Assembly (NCBI GenBank): GCA_023418355.1
Contig: JAEZZU010000287.1
Coordinates: forward strand, 1 to 10,991
Length of the DNA: 10,991 bases
Direction: 5' to 3'
Source of the DNA: Pseudomonadota bacterium
Lineage (GTDB): Bacteria > Pseudomonadota > Gammaproteobacteria > Burkholderiales > Burkholderiaceae_C
Shown here: piece after piece, positions 1 to 6,892 of the stretch
Position numbering within the stretch: position 1 is the stretch's first letter
Layout of the letters: every line of letters starts with the position of its first letter
Made by a program: the position numbers and the translations under genes
Notes under the pieces: model-generated
Told to the model about the DNA's origin: nothing
What the model saw: only the letters and a program-made list of their open reading frames with translations
Database searches by the model: none

Positions 1-30
1 AAAGCTTGTGACTTTGCATACCCGTTCATC

Positions 31-36
31 AGGGAG
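31..36 (+). promoter_or_regulatory. Ribosome binding site of pcaI
   Basis: AGGGAG lies eight bases before the ATG at 45 and supports that start. The remaining upstream bases (1-30) are too few to judge a promoter; the operon promoter or an upstream gene lies outside the window. Confidence 0.7.
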
Positions 37-44
37 AGACAAGC

Positions 45-746
45 ATGATCAACAAGATCACCGACAGCATCGCCGAAGCGCTGTCCGGTATTCAAGACGG
101 CGCCACTGTTTTGATTGGTGGCTTTGGCACCTCGGGCAACCCCGTAGAACTCATCAACGGCCTGATCGCCCATGGTGCGCGTGACCTGACCATTGTGAAC
201 AACAACGCAGGCAATGGCGACACCGGTCTGGCCGCCCTGCTCAAGAGCGGTCAGGTGCGCAAGATCATCTGCAGCTTCCCTCGCCAGGTGGACAGCTGGG
301 TGTTTGACGAGCTGTACCGCAGCGGCAAGATCGAGCTGGAACTCGTGCCCCAGGGCAATCTGGCCGAGCGCATGCGCGCCGCCGGTGCTGGCATTGGTGC
401 CTTCTTCTGCCCCACGGCCTACGGCACCGAGCTGGCCGAAGGCAAGGAAACCCGCGAGATCAACGGCAAGCACTACGTGCTGGAGTACCCCATCCACGGC
501 GACGTGGCGCTGATCAAGGCCGAGAAGGGCGACCGCTGGGGCAATCTGACCTATCGCATGTCTGCCCGCAACTTTGGCCCGGTGATGGCCACGGCGGCCA
601 AGTTCACCGTTGCCACCGTGCACGAAGTGGTGGAGCTGGGTGAGCTGGACCCTGAAGCCATCGTCACCCCCGGCATCTATGTGCACAAGGTCGTGCCGAT
701 TGAACGTGTTGCCACGCAAGCTGGCGGCTTCAAGAAATCTGCCTAA
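45..746 (+). CDS. pcaI: 3-oxoadipate CoA-transferase, subunit A (alpha)
   Basis: 233 aa, the usual length for an A subunit of a class I CoA-transferase. With PcaJ it moves CoA from succinyl-CoA to 3-oxoadipate in the cytoplasm, the penultimate step of aromatic breakdown through the beta-ketoadipate pathway. Seen in the sequence: the glycine-rich CoA-transferase motif GGFGTSGNP at residues 25-33, and family segments such as NNNAGNGDTGLA (about 52-63) and the C-terminal ELGELDPEAIVTPGIYV. The catalytic glutamate belongs to the B subunit, so none is expected here. The ATG at 45 has a good ribosome binding site. The gene is 28 bp upstream of pcaJ. Acetoacetate:succinyl-CoA transferase (ScoA/AtoD type) has the same fold; the nearby pcaF thiolase is what favours 3-oxoadipate as substrate. 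Confidence 0.93.
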   Translation: MINKITDSIAEALSGIQDGATVLIGGFGTSGNPVELINGLIAHGARDLTIVNNNAGNGDTGLAALLKSGQVRKIICSFPRQVDSWVFDELYRSGKIELELVPQGNLAERMRAAGAGIGAFFCPTAYGTELAEGKETREINGKHYVLEYPIHGDVALIKAEKGDRWGNLTYRMSARNFGPVMATAAKFTVATVHEVVELGELDPEAIVTPGIYVHKVVPIERVATQAGGFKKSA

Positions 747-774
747 AAACAGTTCAAGCGCAGGAGTATCAAGC

Positions 775-1425
775 GTGAGCAGCTATCAAAAGCGTACTAA
801 AGACGAACTGGCACAACGCATTGCCCAGGACATTCCCGATGGCTCCTATGTGAACCTCGGCATCGGCATGCCCACCAAGGTCGCCAACCACATTCCCGCA
901 GACCGCGAAATCGTGCTGCAGTCTGAAAACGGCATCCTCGGCATGGGGCCTGCGCCGGAAGCCGGCAAGGAAGACTACGACCTGACCAATGCAGGCAAGC
1001 AGCCCGTGACGCTGCTGCCCGGTGGCAGCTATTTCCACCATGCCGACAGCTTCGCCATGATGCGTGGCGGCCATCTGGACATCTGCGTGCTGGGTGCCTT
1101 CCAGGTCTCGGCCACGGGTGATCTGGCCAACTGGAGCACGGGCGAACCCGGTGCCATCCCGGCCGTGGGCGGCGCCATGGATCTGGCCGTGGGCGCCAAG
1201 AGCACCTGGGTGATGATGGATTTGCTGACCAAGACCGGCGAGAGCAAGGTCGTGGAAAAGTGCAGCTACCCCCTCACCGGACTGGCTTGCGTCAAGCGCA
1301 TCTATACCGACCTGTGCACGCTGGAATGCACGCCACAGGGCCTGCGCCTGATCGACACCGTCGAAGGCCTGAGCCATGCGGAGCTGGAGGCCATTGTCGG
1401 CCTGCCCATTGCCGCCGCTGCATAA
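775..1425 (+). CDS. pcaJ: 3-oxoadipate CoA-transferase, subunit B (beta)
   Basis: 216 aa from a GTG start, typical for the B subunit, which carries the catalytic residue. Seen: the nucleotide-binding motif LGIGMP at residues 28-33 and the SENG signature at 50-53, whose glutamate (E51) forms the acyl/CoA thioester intermediate in this family. The frame stays open well upstream, but GTG at 775 is preferred because AGGAG at 762-766 lies eight bases before it, the protein then begins like other PcaJ proteins (SSYQKRTKDELAQRIA), and it leaves pcaI without overlap. Forms a heteromer with PcaI; operon partner by spacing (28 bp). A generic 3-oxoacid CoA-transferase B subunit is the alternative. Confidence 0.93.
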   Translation: MSSYQKRTKDELAQRIAQDIPDGSYVNLGIGMPTKVANHIPADREIVLQSENGILGMGPAPEAGKEDYDLTNAGKQPVTLLPGGSYFHHADSFAMMRGGHLDICVLGAFQVSATGDLANWSTGEPGAIPAVGGAMDLAVGAKSTWVMMDLLTKTGESKVVEKCSYPLTGLACVKRIYTDLCTLECTPQGLRLIDTVEGLSHAELEAIVGLPIAAAA

Positions 1426-1427
1426 AT

Positions 1428-1488
1428 ATCAGTCAAATTGGCCTCCAGCGCTTATGTAGCAAGCGCTGGCAGCTCCTCTTTTTAAAAA
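1428..1488. repeat. Palindromic intergenic repeat, copy 1 (pcaJ-pcaF gap)
   Basis: A perfect 9-bp inverted repeat, CCAGCGCTT (1445-1453) and AAGCGCTGG (1461-1469), encloses a 7-base loop. It is followed by GCTCCTC and a five-T run (1479-1483). The same design, with the same loop length and flanks, recurs at about 6893-6940, so this is a dispersed element and not a chance hairpin. It fills most of the 101-bp space between pcaJ and pcaF. The T-run starts nine bases after the stem, so it is at best a weak terminator on the + strand; effects on polarity or mRNA stability are inference. Confidence 0.8.
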
Positions 1489-1526
1489 TTGGCCGTTACC
1501 ACGGCCCCCTGCAACTCGGAGACACC

Positions 1527-2738
1527 ATGAGCACTGCACACCAAGCTTTTATCTGCGACGCCATCCGCACCCCCTTTGGCCGTTATGGCGGCACGCTGTC
1601 CAGCGTGCGTACCGACGACCTGGGCGCCCTGCCCATCAAGGCCCTGATGGAGCGCAACCCCAACGTGGACTGGAAGGCCGTGGACGATGTGCTCTATGGC
1701 TGCGCCAACCAGGCTGGTGAGGACAACCGCAACGTGGCCCGCATGTCCGCCCTGCTGGCAGGTCTGCCTATCGACGTGCCCGGCGCGACCATCAACCGTT
1801 TGTGCGGCTCGGGCCTGGACGCAGTTGGTACTGCTGCCCGCGTGATCAAGTCCGGCGAAGCCCGCCTGATGATTGCTGGCGGCGTGGAATCCATGAGCCG
1901 CGCACCCTTCGTCATGCCCAAGGCGGAAACTGCCTTCAGCCGCAACAACGCCGTATATGACACCACCATCGGCTGGCGCTTTGTGAACAAGCTGATGAAG
2001 GCCCAGTTCGGCGTGGACTCCATGCCCGAAACCGCTGAGAACGTGGCTGACGACTTCAAGATCGAGCGCGAAGCCCAGGACCGCATGGCACTGGCATCCC
2101 AGGAAAAGGCCGCCGCTGCGATTGCTGCTGGCTACCTGGCCAAGGAAATCGTGCCCGTCTCCATCCCCCAGAAGAAGGGCGACCCCATCGTGTTCAGCCA
2201 GGACGAGCACCCCCGCGCGACCACGCTGGAAGCGCTGGCCAAGCTCAAGGGCGTGGTACGCCCTGACGGCTCCGTGACCGCTGGCAATGCCTCTGGCGTG
2301 AACGACGGCGCCTGTGCACTGCTGCTGGCCAATGAAGAAGCGGCCAAGCAGTATGGCCTGACACCCCGCGCCCGCGTGGTGGGCATGGCCACCGCTGGTG
2401 TGGCCCCGCGCATCATGGGCTTTGGCCCTGCCCCTGCCGTGCGCAAAGTGTTGGCACAGACAGGCCTGACGCTGGCGGACATGGACGTGATCGAGCTCAA
2501 CGAAGCCTTTGCCGCACAGGGCCTGGCTGTGCTGCGTGACCTGGGCATTGCCGATAACGATCCCCGCGTGAACCAGTGGGGCGGCGCGATTGCGCTGGGT
2601 CACCCGCTGGGTGCATCCGGTGCCCGTCTGGCCACCACCGCCGTGAACCAGCTGCACACGCTGGGCGGCCGCTATGCGCTGTGCACCATGTGCATCGGCG
2701 TGGGCCAAGGCATCGCCGTGATCCTCGAGAAGGTGTAA
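1527..2738 (+). CDS. pcaF: 3-oxoadipyl-CoA thiolase (beta-ketoadipyl-CoA thiolase)
   Basis: 403 aa, a full-length thiolase. It cleaves 3-oxoadipyl-CoA with CoA to succinyl-CoA and acetyl-CoA, the final step of the beta-ketoadipate pathway. All thiolase catalytic residues are visible: the nucleophile C93 in NRLCGSGLDA, H359 in GHPLGASG, and the second cysteine C389 in CIGVGQG; NEAFAAQ is also present. The N-terminal segment RTPFGRYGGTLSSVRTDDL is characteristic of PcaF/PaaJ-type enzymes and separates it from acetoacetyl-CoA thiolases. The frame extends upstream, but ATG at 1527 has GGAGA (1518-1522) four bases before it and gives the family length. The enzyme may also serve phenylacetate breakdown (PaaJ role), but adjacency to pcaIJ favours PcaF. 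Confidence 0.95.
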   Translation: MSTAHQAFICDAIRTPFGRYGGTLSSVRTDDLGALPIKALMERNPNVDWKAVDDVLYGCANQAGEDNRNVARMSALLAGLPIDVPGATINRLCGSGLDAVGTAARVIKSGEARLMIAGGVESMSRAPFVMPKAETAFSRNNAVYDTTIGWRFVNKLMKAQFGVDSMPETAENVADDFKIEREAQDRMALASQEKAAAAIAAGYLAKEIVPVSIPQKKGDPIVFSQDEHPRATTLEALAKLKGVVRPDGSVTAGNASGVNDGACALLLANEEAAKQYGLTPRARVVGMATAGVAPRIMGFGPAPAVRKVLAQTGLTLADMDVIELNEAFAAQGLAVLRDLGIADNDPRVNQWGGAIALGHPLGASGARLATTAVNQLHTLGGRYALCTMCIGVGQGIAVILEKV

Positions 2739-2815
2739 GACCTTCCTTTCCTCTCTGACTGGATGGCCGTGCCACGCATGTGCGGCCACCACCACCCCCC
2801 GGACTGATCTCACCA

Positions 2816-2847
2816 GCAGACCTGCGCGGTCTGCACGGGGGTGTTTT
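2816..2847 (+). terminator. Possible weak terminator or leader hairpin after pcaF
   Basis: A 7-bp perfect stem, GCAGACC (2816-2822) and GGTCTGC (2828-2834), encloses a 5-base loop and is followed at a distance by TTTT (2844-2847). The T-run is short and nine bases from the stem, so termination would be inefficient. It could reduce readthrough from pcaF into the receptor gene. Tentative. Confidence 0.35.
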
Positions 2848-2857
2848 GACTCAAAAC
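2843..2857. promoter_or_regulatory. 15-bp dyad upstream of the receptor gene, operator-like
   Basis: GTTTTGA-C-TCAAAAC is a perfect 7+1+7 palindrome ending 22 bp before the ATG at 2880. It contains a TTGACT that resembles a -35 box, but no -10 box is seen at the right distance. A regulator binding site is possible; short A/T-rich arms like these also arise by chance. Confidence 0.3.
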
Positions 2858-2867
2858 ATCTGTTCTT

Positions 2868-2874
2868 AAGGAGA
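2868..2874 (+). promoter_or_regulatory. Strong ribosome binding site deciding the receptor start
   Basis: AAGGAGA lies five bases before ATG at 2880. A TTG immediately upstream at 2877 is in frame but only two bases from this site, so ATG is the better start. Confidence 0.75.
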
Positions 2875-2879
2875 CGTTG

Positions 2880-3875
2880 ATGTTGGCTTTCAAGAATTTC
2901 ACACGCCGCACTGGCATCAAGGCGCTGGCCGCCGCCGCATTGCTGGCCACAGGCATGGGCAGCGCACTGGCGCAGACAGACTTCCCCAGCAAGCCCCTGA
3001 CCATGATCGTGCCCTTCTCGGCGGGTGGTACCACCGACATTCTGGCGCGCATTGTGGGTCAGGCACTGGGCCAGGAACTGGGCCAGAGCATCATCATCGA
3101 GAACAAGCCCGGTGCGGGCGGCAACATCGGCGCACAGCAGGCTGCACGCTCCAAGGCCGACGGTTACACCCTGTTCATGGGCACCGTGGGTACCCACGCC
3201 ATCAACCAGACGCTGTACAAGAAGCTGCCTTACGACCCGGTCAAGGACTTCTCCCCCCTGAGCCGCGTGGCCACCGTGCCCAACCTGCTGGTGGCCCACC
3301 CCAGCCGTCCCTACCAGACGGTGCAGGAGTTGATCGATTTCGCCAAGAAGAACCCCGGTGAAGTGACCTATGGCTCGCCTGGCTCCGGTGCCTCACCCCA
3401 CGTGTCGGGAGCGCTGTTCCAGAGCATGACGGGCACAGAGATCACCCACATCCCCTATAAGGGCAGCGCCCCTGCGGTGTCCGATCTGCTGGGCAACCAG
3501 ATTGCCGTCATGTTTGACAACATGCCATCGGCCATCCAGCACGTTCGTTCAGGCAAGCTGCGCCCGATTGCCGTGACCACTGCCAAGCGCTCGCCCGAGC
3601 TGCCTGATGTTCCGACCATCGCCGAAGCGGGTGTGCCCGGCTATGAAGCCACTTCATGGTTTGGCCTGTGGGCACCTGCAGGCACGCCTGCGCCTGTGCT
3701 GGACAAGCTGCACAGCTCGCTGGCCAAGGTGCTCCAGGACCCTGCGGTGGTGAAGAAGATCGCCGACCAGGGTGGTGATGTGGTGATCGACACCCCAGCC
3801 GAATTCGAAGCCTTTATCCAGTCCGAAGCCGCCAAGTGGGGCAAGGTGGTGAAAGAGTCTGGCGCCGAGGTGTAA
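2880..3875 (+). CDS. Bug-family (TctC-like) periplasmic solute-binding receptor
   Basis: 331 aa, the usual length for this family of tripartite tricarboxylate transporter receptors, which bind carboxylates or similar small solutes in the periplasm. Seen: a signal peptide with basic N-region (residues 1-14), hydrophobic core (15-27) and an ALA|Q cleavage site after residue 31; then family motifs VPFSAGGTTDILAR (44-57), ENKPGAGGNIGA (74-85), the DGYTL segment (94-98), IPYKG (191-195), DLLGNQIAVMFDN (202-214) and the RPIAVTT / LPDVPTIAE region (228-249). The signal peptide has an RR pair (9-10) only loosely like a Tat motif. It lies 141 bp after pcaF, with a strong terminator after it, so it may be co-transcribed with the pca genes or have its own promoter. 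No TctA/TctB membrane partner is in the window. The ligand cannot be read from sequence; an aromatic acid or dicarboxylate is only a guess from context. Confidence 0.9.
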   Translation: MLAFKNFTRRTGIKALAAAALLATGMGSALAQTDFPSKPLTMIVPFSAGGTTDILARIVGQALGQELGQSIIIENKPGAGGNIGAQQAARSKADGYTLFMGTVGTHAINQTLYKKLPYDPVKDFSPLSRVATVPNLLVAHPSRPYQTVQELIDFAKKNPGEVTYGSPGSGASPHVSGALFQSMTGTEITHIPYKGSAPAVSDLLGNQIAVMFDNMPSAIQHVRSGKLRPIAVTTAKRSPELPDVPTIAEAGVPGYEATSWFGLWAPAGTPAPVLDKLHSSLAKVLQDPAVVKKIADQGGDVVIDTPAEFEAFIQSEAAKWGKVVKESGAEV

Positions 3876-3928
3876 GCGCCATTCCAGCAGGCTGCCATCG
3901 GCCTGCCGTTGTCTCCTCCATCTTTGAT

Positions 3929-3961
3929 ACGCCGATGTGCCTGCGCCATCGGCGTTTTTTT
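3929..3961 (+). terminator. Rho-independent terminator of the pca/receptor block
   Basis: A perfect 9-bp stem, ACGCCGATG (3929-3937) and CATCGGCGT (3947-3955), with a 9-base loop, runs straight into seven T residues (3955-3961). It lies 53 bp after the receptor stop codon. No matching A-run precedes the left arm, so it acts on the + strand only. The stop codon of the convergent methyltransferase gene (3960-3962) overlaps the T-tract. Confidence 0.9.
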
Positions 3962-4841
3962 ATGGCAGTTTGAAACGCGTTTCAGCCAGCTGGTCCAGAC
4001 CAAACTCGGTCAGCAGCTGTTGCAGGCGCTCGGCCGCGCTGCGCTTTTTGTGACCGGTATAGCGCGCCACGATCAGCTCGTTTTTCATGCTGTGTTCCCA
4101 GCCCACCAGCTCGGTCACCGTGACCTGGTAACCGCAGGCCTCCAGGTACAGGCAGCGCAGCACATTGGTGATCTGGCTGCCCATTTCACGCGTGTGAATG
4201 GGGTGGCGCCACAGCTCGGCCAGTGGTGTGCGCGACAGGCTCAGCGCCTTGGTCTGGCGCAGGCAGGCCGCCACTTCAGCCTGGCAGCAGGGCACCAGCA
4301 CCATGGCCTTGGCCTTTTTCTCCAGACCAAAGGCAATCGCGTCATCGGTGGCTGTGTCACAGGCATGCAGGGCCGTGACGATGTCAAAGCGCTCGGGCAT
4401 GAAGTCCGCATGCGTGGACTCGGCCACCGACATGTTCAGGAAATGCATGCGCTCAAAGCCCAGCTCGGACGCCAGCTTCTGCGAGGCTTCCACCAGCGGT
4501 GCGCGGGTTTCGATGCCGTAGATGCTGCCATTGCCCTGTGCCTTGAAGTACAGGTCATAAAGGATGAAGCCCAGGTAGGACTTGCCCGCCCCGTGGTCCG
4601 CCAGCGTGACGGCGTGGCCGTCCTCACCCAGCTCCTGCAAAATGGGCTCAATGAACTGATACAGGTGATACACCTGCTTGAGCTTGCGACGGGAATCCTG
4701 ATTGAGCTTGCCGTCGCGCGTGAGGATGTGCAGCGCCTTGAGCAGCTCAATGCTTTGACCGGGTTTCAGGTCCAGCTGCGCGGCGATGTCCTGCGCAGCC
4801 GTCTGGGTCTGGCCTTTGCCAGCCTTGTTGTTTTTCGCCAT
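3960..4841 (-). CDS. SAM-dependent methyltransferase, Methyltransf_32-like, substrate unknown
   Basis: 293 aa. It carries a Rossmann-type SAM motif, ADHGAGKSYLGF (residues 81-92), an acidic end of the next strand (YGIETR, 108-113), and the signatures LHACDTATDDA (158-168) and PCCQAEV (184-190). The DxGxGK, LHACxxATD and PCC combination is what I associate with the Methyltransf_32 group (relatives of eukaryotic METTL25 and GSTCD), mostly of unknown substrate. Residues 1-60 form a lysine-rich, probably helical lead-in. The start codon is eight bases after the DUF1415 stop codon and lacks a clear ribosome binding site (TCCAAAAA precedes ATG), which suggests translational coupling. The 3' end is convergent with the receptor gene and its stop codon lies inside that gene's terminator T-run. 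The cytoplasmic methyltransferase call is firm; RNA or protein as target is not determinable. Confidence 0.82.
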   Translation of the reverse strand: MAKNNKAGKGQTQTAAQDIAAQLDLKPGQSIELLKALHILTRDGKLNQDSRRKLKQVYHLYQFIEPILQELGEDGHAVTLADHGAGKSYLGFILYDLYFKAQGNGSIYGIETRAPLVEASQKLASELGFERMHFLNMSVAESTHADFMPERFDIVTALHACDTATDDAIAFGLEKKAKAMVLVPCCQAEVAACLRQTKALSLSRTPLAELWRHPIHTREMGSQITNVLRCLYLEACGYQVTVTELVGWEHSMKNELIVARYTGHKKRSAAERLQQLLTEFGLDQLAETRFKLP

Positions 4842-4849
4842 TTTTTGGA

Positions 4850-5461
4850 TCAGTGCTTGTCTTCAGGGCCATGGCCGGTCACAGGGCAGCGTGCACCCAC
4901 GTCCAGGTCCAGCCAGCCCACAATGCCCATGTCTTCCAGCACCTGCATGTTGCGCTCGTAGATCATTGCCGCTTCAGGGAAGGCTTCCACGGCCTTGTCG
5001 ATGCTGTCTTCGCGCAGCAGGTGCAGTGTGGGATAGGGGGCACGGTTGGTGCAGTTGGTCACGTCGTCCACATCGGTCCCCTCGAACTGGAACAGCGGGT
5101 GAAAGGACGCCACCTGCAAAATGCCCCCCAGGTCCAGCTCTTCCACCATGGCATCAGCGATTTCCAGGAAGTCGTTGAAGTCCAGAAAGTCCTGCAGCGC
5201 CTGCGGCAGGATCAGCAAGGTGGTATCGCGCTTTTCCGGCGAAATCTCGGCCAGCGCCTCCAGTTCACGGTGCAGGTCCATGGCCACGCCTTCCGCATCG
5301 GTGGCCTGGCTCACCACATAGTGAATCTGACCTTTGACATGCACGCTCTTGGCAAAGGGGCACAGATTCAGGCCAATCACGGCCTTTTCCAGCCAGCGCA
5401 CCGTATCGGCGATGACGATGTCTTCAGGAAAGGAGCGGTCTGTGGTGGTGGTTTCGGTCAT
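4850..5461 (-). CDS. DUF1415 family protein of unknown function
   Basis: 203 aa. I recognise the DUF1415 family from the segments WLEKAVIGLNLCPFAK (residues 23-38), FLDFNDFLE (92-100), VASFHPLFQFEG (117-128) and NRAPYPTLHLLRE (139-151). No function is established for the family to my knowledge. A conserved cysteine (C34) sits in the LNLCPFAK motif. There is no signal peptide or membrane segment, so it is probably cytoplasmic. The frame stays open 27 codons further upstream, but that stretch is not family-like; ATG at 5461 begins MTETTTTD and is preceded by a weak purine-rich GAAAGAAG. It is the first gene of a two-gene - strand unit with the downstream methyltransferase (8-bp gap), behind a terminator that isolates it from dgt. 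Confidence 0.85.
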   Translation of the reverse strand: MTETTTTDRSFPEDIVIADTVRWLEKAVIGLNLCPFAKSVHVKGQIHYVVSQATDAEGVAMDLHRELEALAEISPEKRDTTLLILPQALQDFLDFNDFLEIADAMVEELDLGGILQVASFHPLFQFEGTDVDDVTNCTNRAPYPTLHLLREDSIDKAVEAFPEAAMIYERNMQVLEDMGIVGWLDLDVGARCPVTGHGPEDKH

Positions 5462-5695
5462 GGTGGGACTTCTTTCAGAGCTGCTGACACTTCCGTTTGA
5501 AACAAGGCACAAAGCCCAGACAGTAACTGGTACGGCAGGCAATGCAACAGGGTATCAAGGCCATGTGAACGGGTCTAAAAACAAATGGGGGCTACGTGCC
5601 CCCTTGTGTTGTTGCTCGCATTCTAGCCAAGCGCCGGTATTGCTGCTGCCGCCTCTCCAGATTGGCGCAAATGACAGTACCGCCAGGTAAGGGAC
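5462..5695. other. 234-bp intergenic spacer between dgt and the DUF1415 gene
   Basis: It contains the dgt terminator at 5577-5603 and, between 5462 and 5576, presumably the promoter for the DUF1415/methyltransferase pair. I could not find a convincing -35/-10 pair there. I see no small gene, tRNA or repeat in it. Confidence 0.5.
5577..5603 (-). terminator. dgt: Rho-independent terminator after dgt
   Basis: Read on the - strand: GGGGGC (5603-5598), a 5-base loop, GCCCCC (5592-5587), then A and TTTGTTTTT (5585-5577). This is a 6-bp all-GC stem with a good T-tract, 93 bp downstream of the dgt stop codon and 116 bp before the DUF1415 start codon. It separates the two transcription units. Confidence 0.75.
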
Positions 5696-6871
5696 TTACC
5701 CCAGCAGTTTGAGGCCTGTGATGCGTTCGTGCTCCTTGGCTGCGTAACGATCTGTCATGCCAGCCACAAAGTCTGCGACAGCGCGCGCCACTTCAGCCTC
5801 ACTCCCAGCCTGCTGCGCCCGCAGGGCAAAACGTGGCTTCATCATGGCTGGCTGCTGCATATAGGCCGCGAACAGATCTCGCACGACCTGTCGCGCAGCA
5901 TCCATGGTCTGCATGACCTGGTCATGGCGGTACAGCGCATGAAACAGAAAGTGCTTGAGCGCCTGGGTCTGCGCCTGCATGTCTGAGTGGAAGCACACCA
6001 GCACCTGACCACAGCAGCGCACCTCGTCCACACTGGACACTCCTGCGTGCTCAATGCACTGGCGCGTGCTGCGGATGACGTCATACACCTGTTCGCTCAG
6101 CATGCGGCGAATGGTTTCATAGAGCAGGCGGCGCTGCGCATCAGGCGCGGCCAGCTGCGGGAAGTCGGCGAGCACCTGTGTGTAAAAGTGCGCAAACAGC
6201 GGGACTTGCTGCAGCTGCTCCAGCGTAATCAGGCCGGAGCGCACGCCATCGTCCACATCGTGCGCGTTGTAGGCAATCGCATCCGCCAGATTCGCCAGCT
6301 GGCCTTCCAGTGAAGGCTGGCCGCCGTGGAGAAAACGCGCTGCCACGCCACCGGGCTCCTGCGCATCCAGCTTGAGTGCATTGCTGCGCGAGCAGTGCTT
6401 GAGAATGCCTTCGCGGGTCTCAAACGTGAGATTCAGGCCGTCGTACTGTGGATAGCGCTCTTCCAGATAGTCCACCACGCGCAGGCTCTGCAGGTTGTGC
6501 TCAAAGCCACCAAAGTCCTGCATGCAGGCGTTCAGCTCATCCTGCCCTGCATGCCCAAAAGGCGTGTGCCCCAGATCATGCGCCAGGCAGATGGCCTCCA
6601 CCAGGTCTTCATTCAACCCCAGCGGCCGTGCAATGGAGCGGCCAATCTGTGCCACTTCGAGCGAATGCGTCAGGCGCGTGCGAAACAGATCACCCTCATG
6701 GTTCACAAAAACCTGCGTCTTGTAGACCAGTCGGCGAAACGCGCTGGAGTGCACGATGCGGTCGCGGTCCCGCTGGTGCTCCGTGCGTGTCGGCGGTACA
6801 GGCTCGGCATACCTGCGTCCACGCGTGATTTGGGGCTGACAGGCCCACGGAGACAGCTGAAATGGCAGCAT
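5696..6871 (-). CDS. dgt: dGTPase-like deoxynucleoside triphosphate triphosphohydrolase
   Basis: 391 aa, a full-length HD-superfamily dNTPase that hydrolyses dNTPs to deoxynucleoside plus triphosphate and so affects the cellular dNTP pool. Seen: the N-terminal segment RDRDRIVHSSAFRRLVYKTQ (34-53), typical of the dGTPase-like group; metal-binding residues H69 (RLTHSLEVAQ), H98-D99 (AHDLGHTPFGHAG) and the later ADAIAYNAHDVDD (196-208); and FEHNLQSLRV (123-132). The length fits the shorter 'type 2' dGTPase-like proteins and not the roughly 500-aa E. coli Dgt, so strict dGTP specificity should not be assumed. The start has a very strong AGGAGG four bases upstream (6881-6876). It lies 66 bp after aroB; that gap holds a palindromic repeat with a T6 tract that may partly terminate aroB transcripts. 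As I recall, adjacency to aroB is common in Burkholderiales. Confidence 0.93.
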   Translation of the reverse strand: MLPFQLSPWACQPQITRGRRYAEPVPPTRTEHQRDRDRIVHSSAFRRLVYKTQVFVNHEGDLFRTRLTHSLEVAQIGRSIARPLGLNEDLVEAICLAHDLGHTPFGHAGQDELNACMQDFGGFEHNLQSLRVVDYLEERYPQYDGLNLTFETREGILKHCSRSNALKLDAQEPGGVAARFLHGGQPSLEGQLANLADAIAYNAHDVDDGVRSGLITLEQLQQVPLFAHFYTQVLADFPQLAAPDAQRRLLYETIRRMLSEQVYDVIRSTRQCIEHAGVSSVDEVRCCGQVLVCFHSDMQAQTQALKHFLFHALYRHDQVMQTMDAARQVVRDLFAAYMQQPAMMKPRFALRAQQAGSEAEVARAVADFVAGMTDRYAAKEHERITGLKLLG

Positions 6872-6892
6872 GCGCCCTCCTGAATTTCACAT

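Noticed and set aside
775..790. GCAGCTATCAAAA-like sequence at the pcaJ start as a third fragment of the palindromic repeat
   Set aside because: It resembles an arm I recall from such repeats, but there is no stem here and the bases encode the expected PcaJ N terminus, so coincidence is simpler.
2764..2788. TGGCCG/CGGCCA inverted repeat after pcaF
   Set aside because: Only 6 bp with a 13-base loop and no T-run; not distinguishable from chance in GC-rich DNA.
1482..3299. Long open frame (605 codons) on the - strand across pcaF and the receptor gene
   Set aside because: It is antisense to two clearly recognised genes, spans their intergenic gap, and its translation is rich in His, Gly, Ala and Gln with no family motif; a typical mirror frame in GC-rich coding DNA.
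3909..4961. Open frame (350 codons) on the + strand opposite the methyltransferase
   Set aside because: It starts inside the terminator region and runs antisense to a gene with clear SAM motifs; composition is typical of a shadow frame.
5462..5542. N-terminal extension of the DUF1415 protein by 27 residues
   Set aside because: The extra residues are not family-like; the internal ATG at 5461 gives a normal-length protein with a weak purine-rich site before it.
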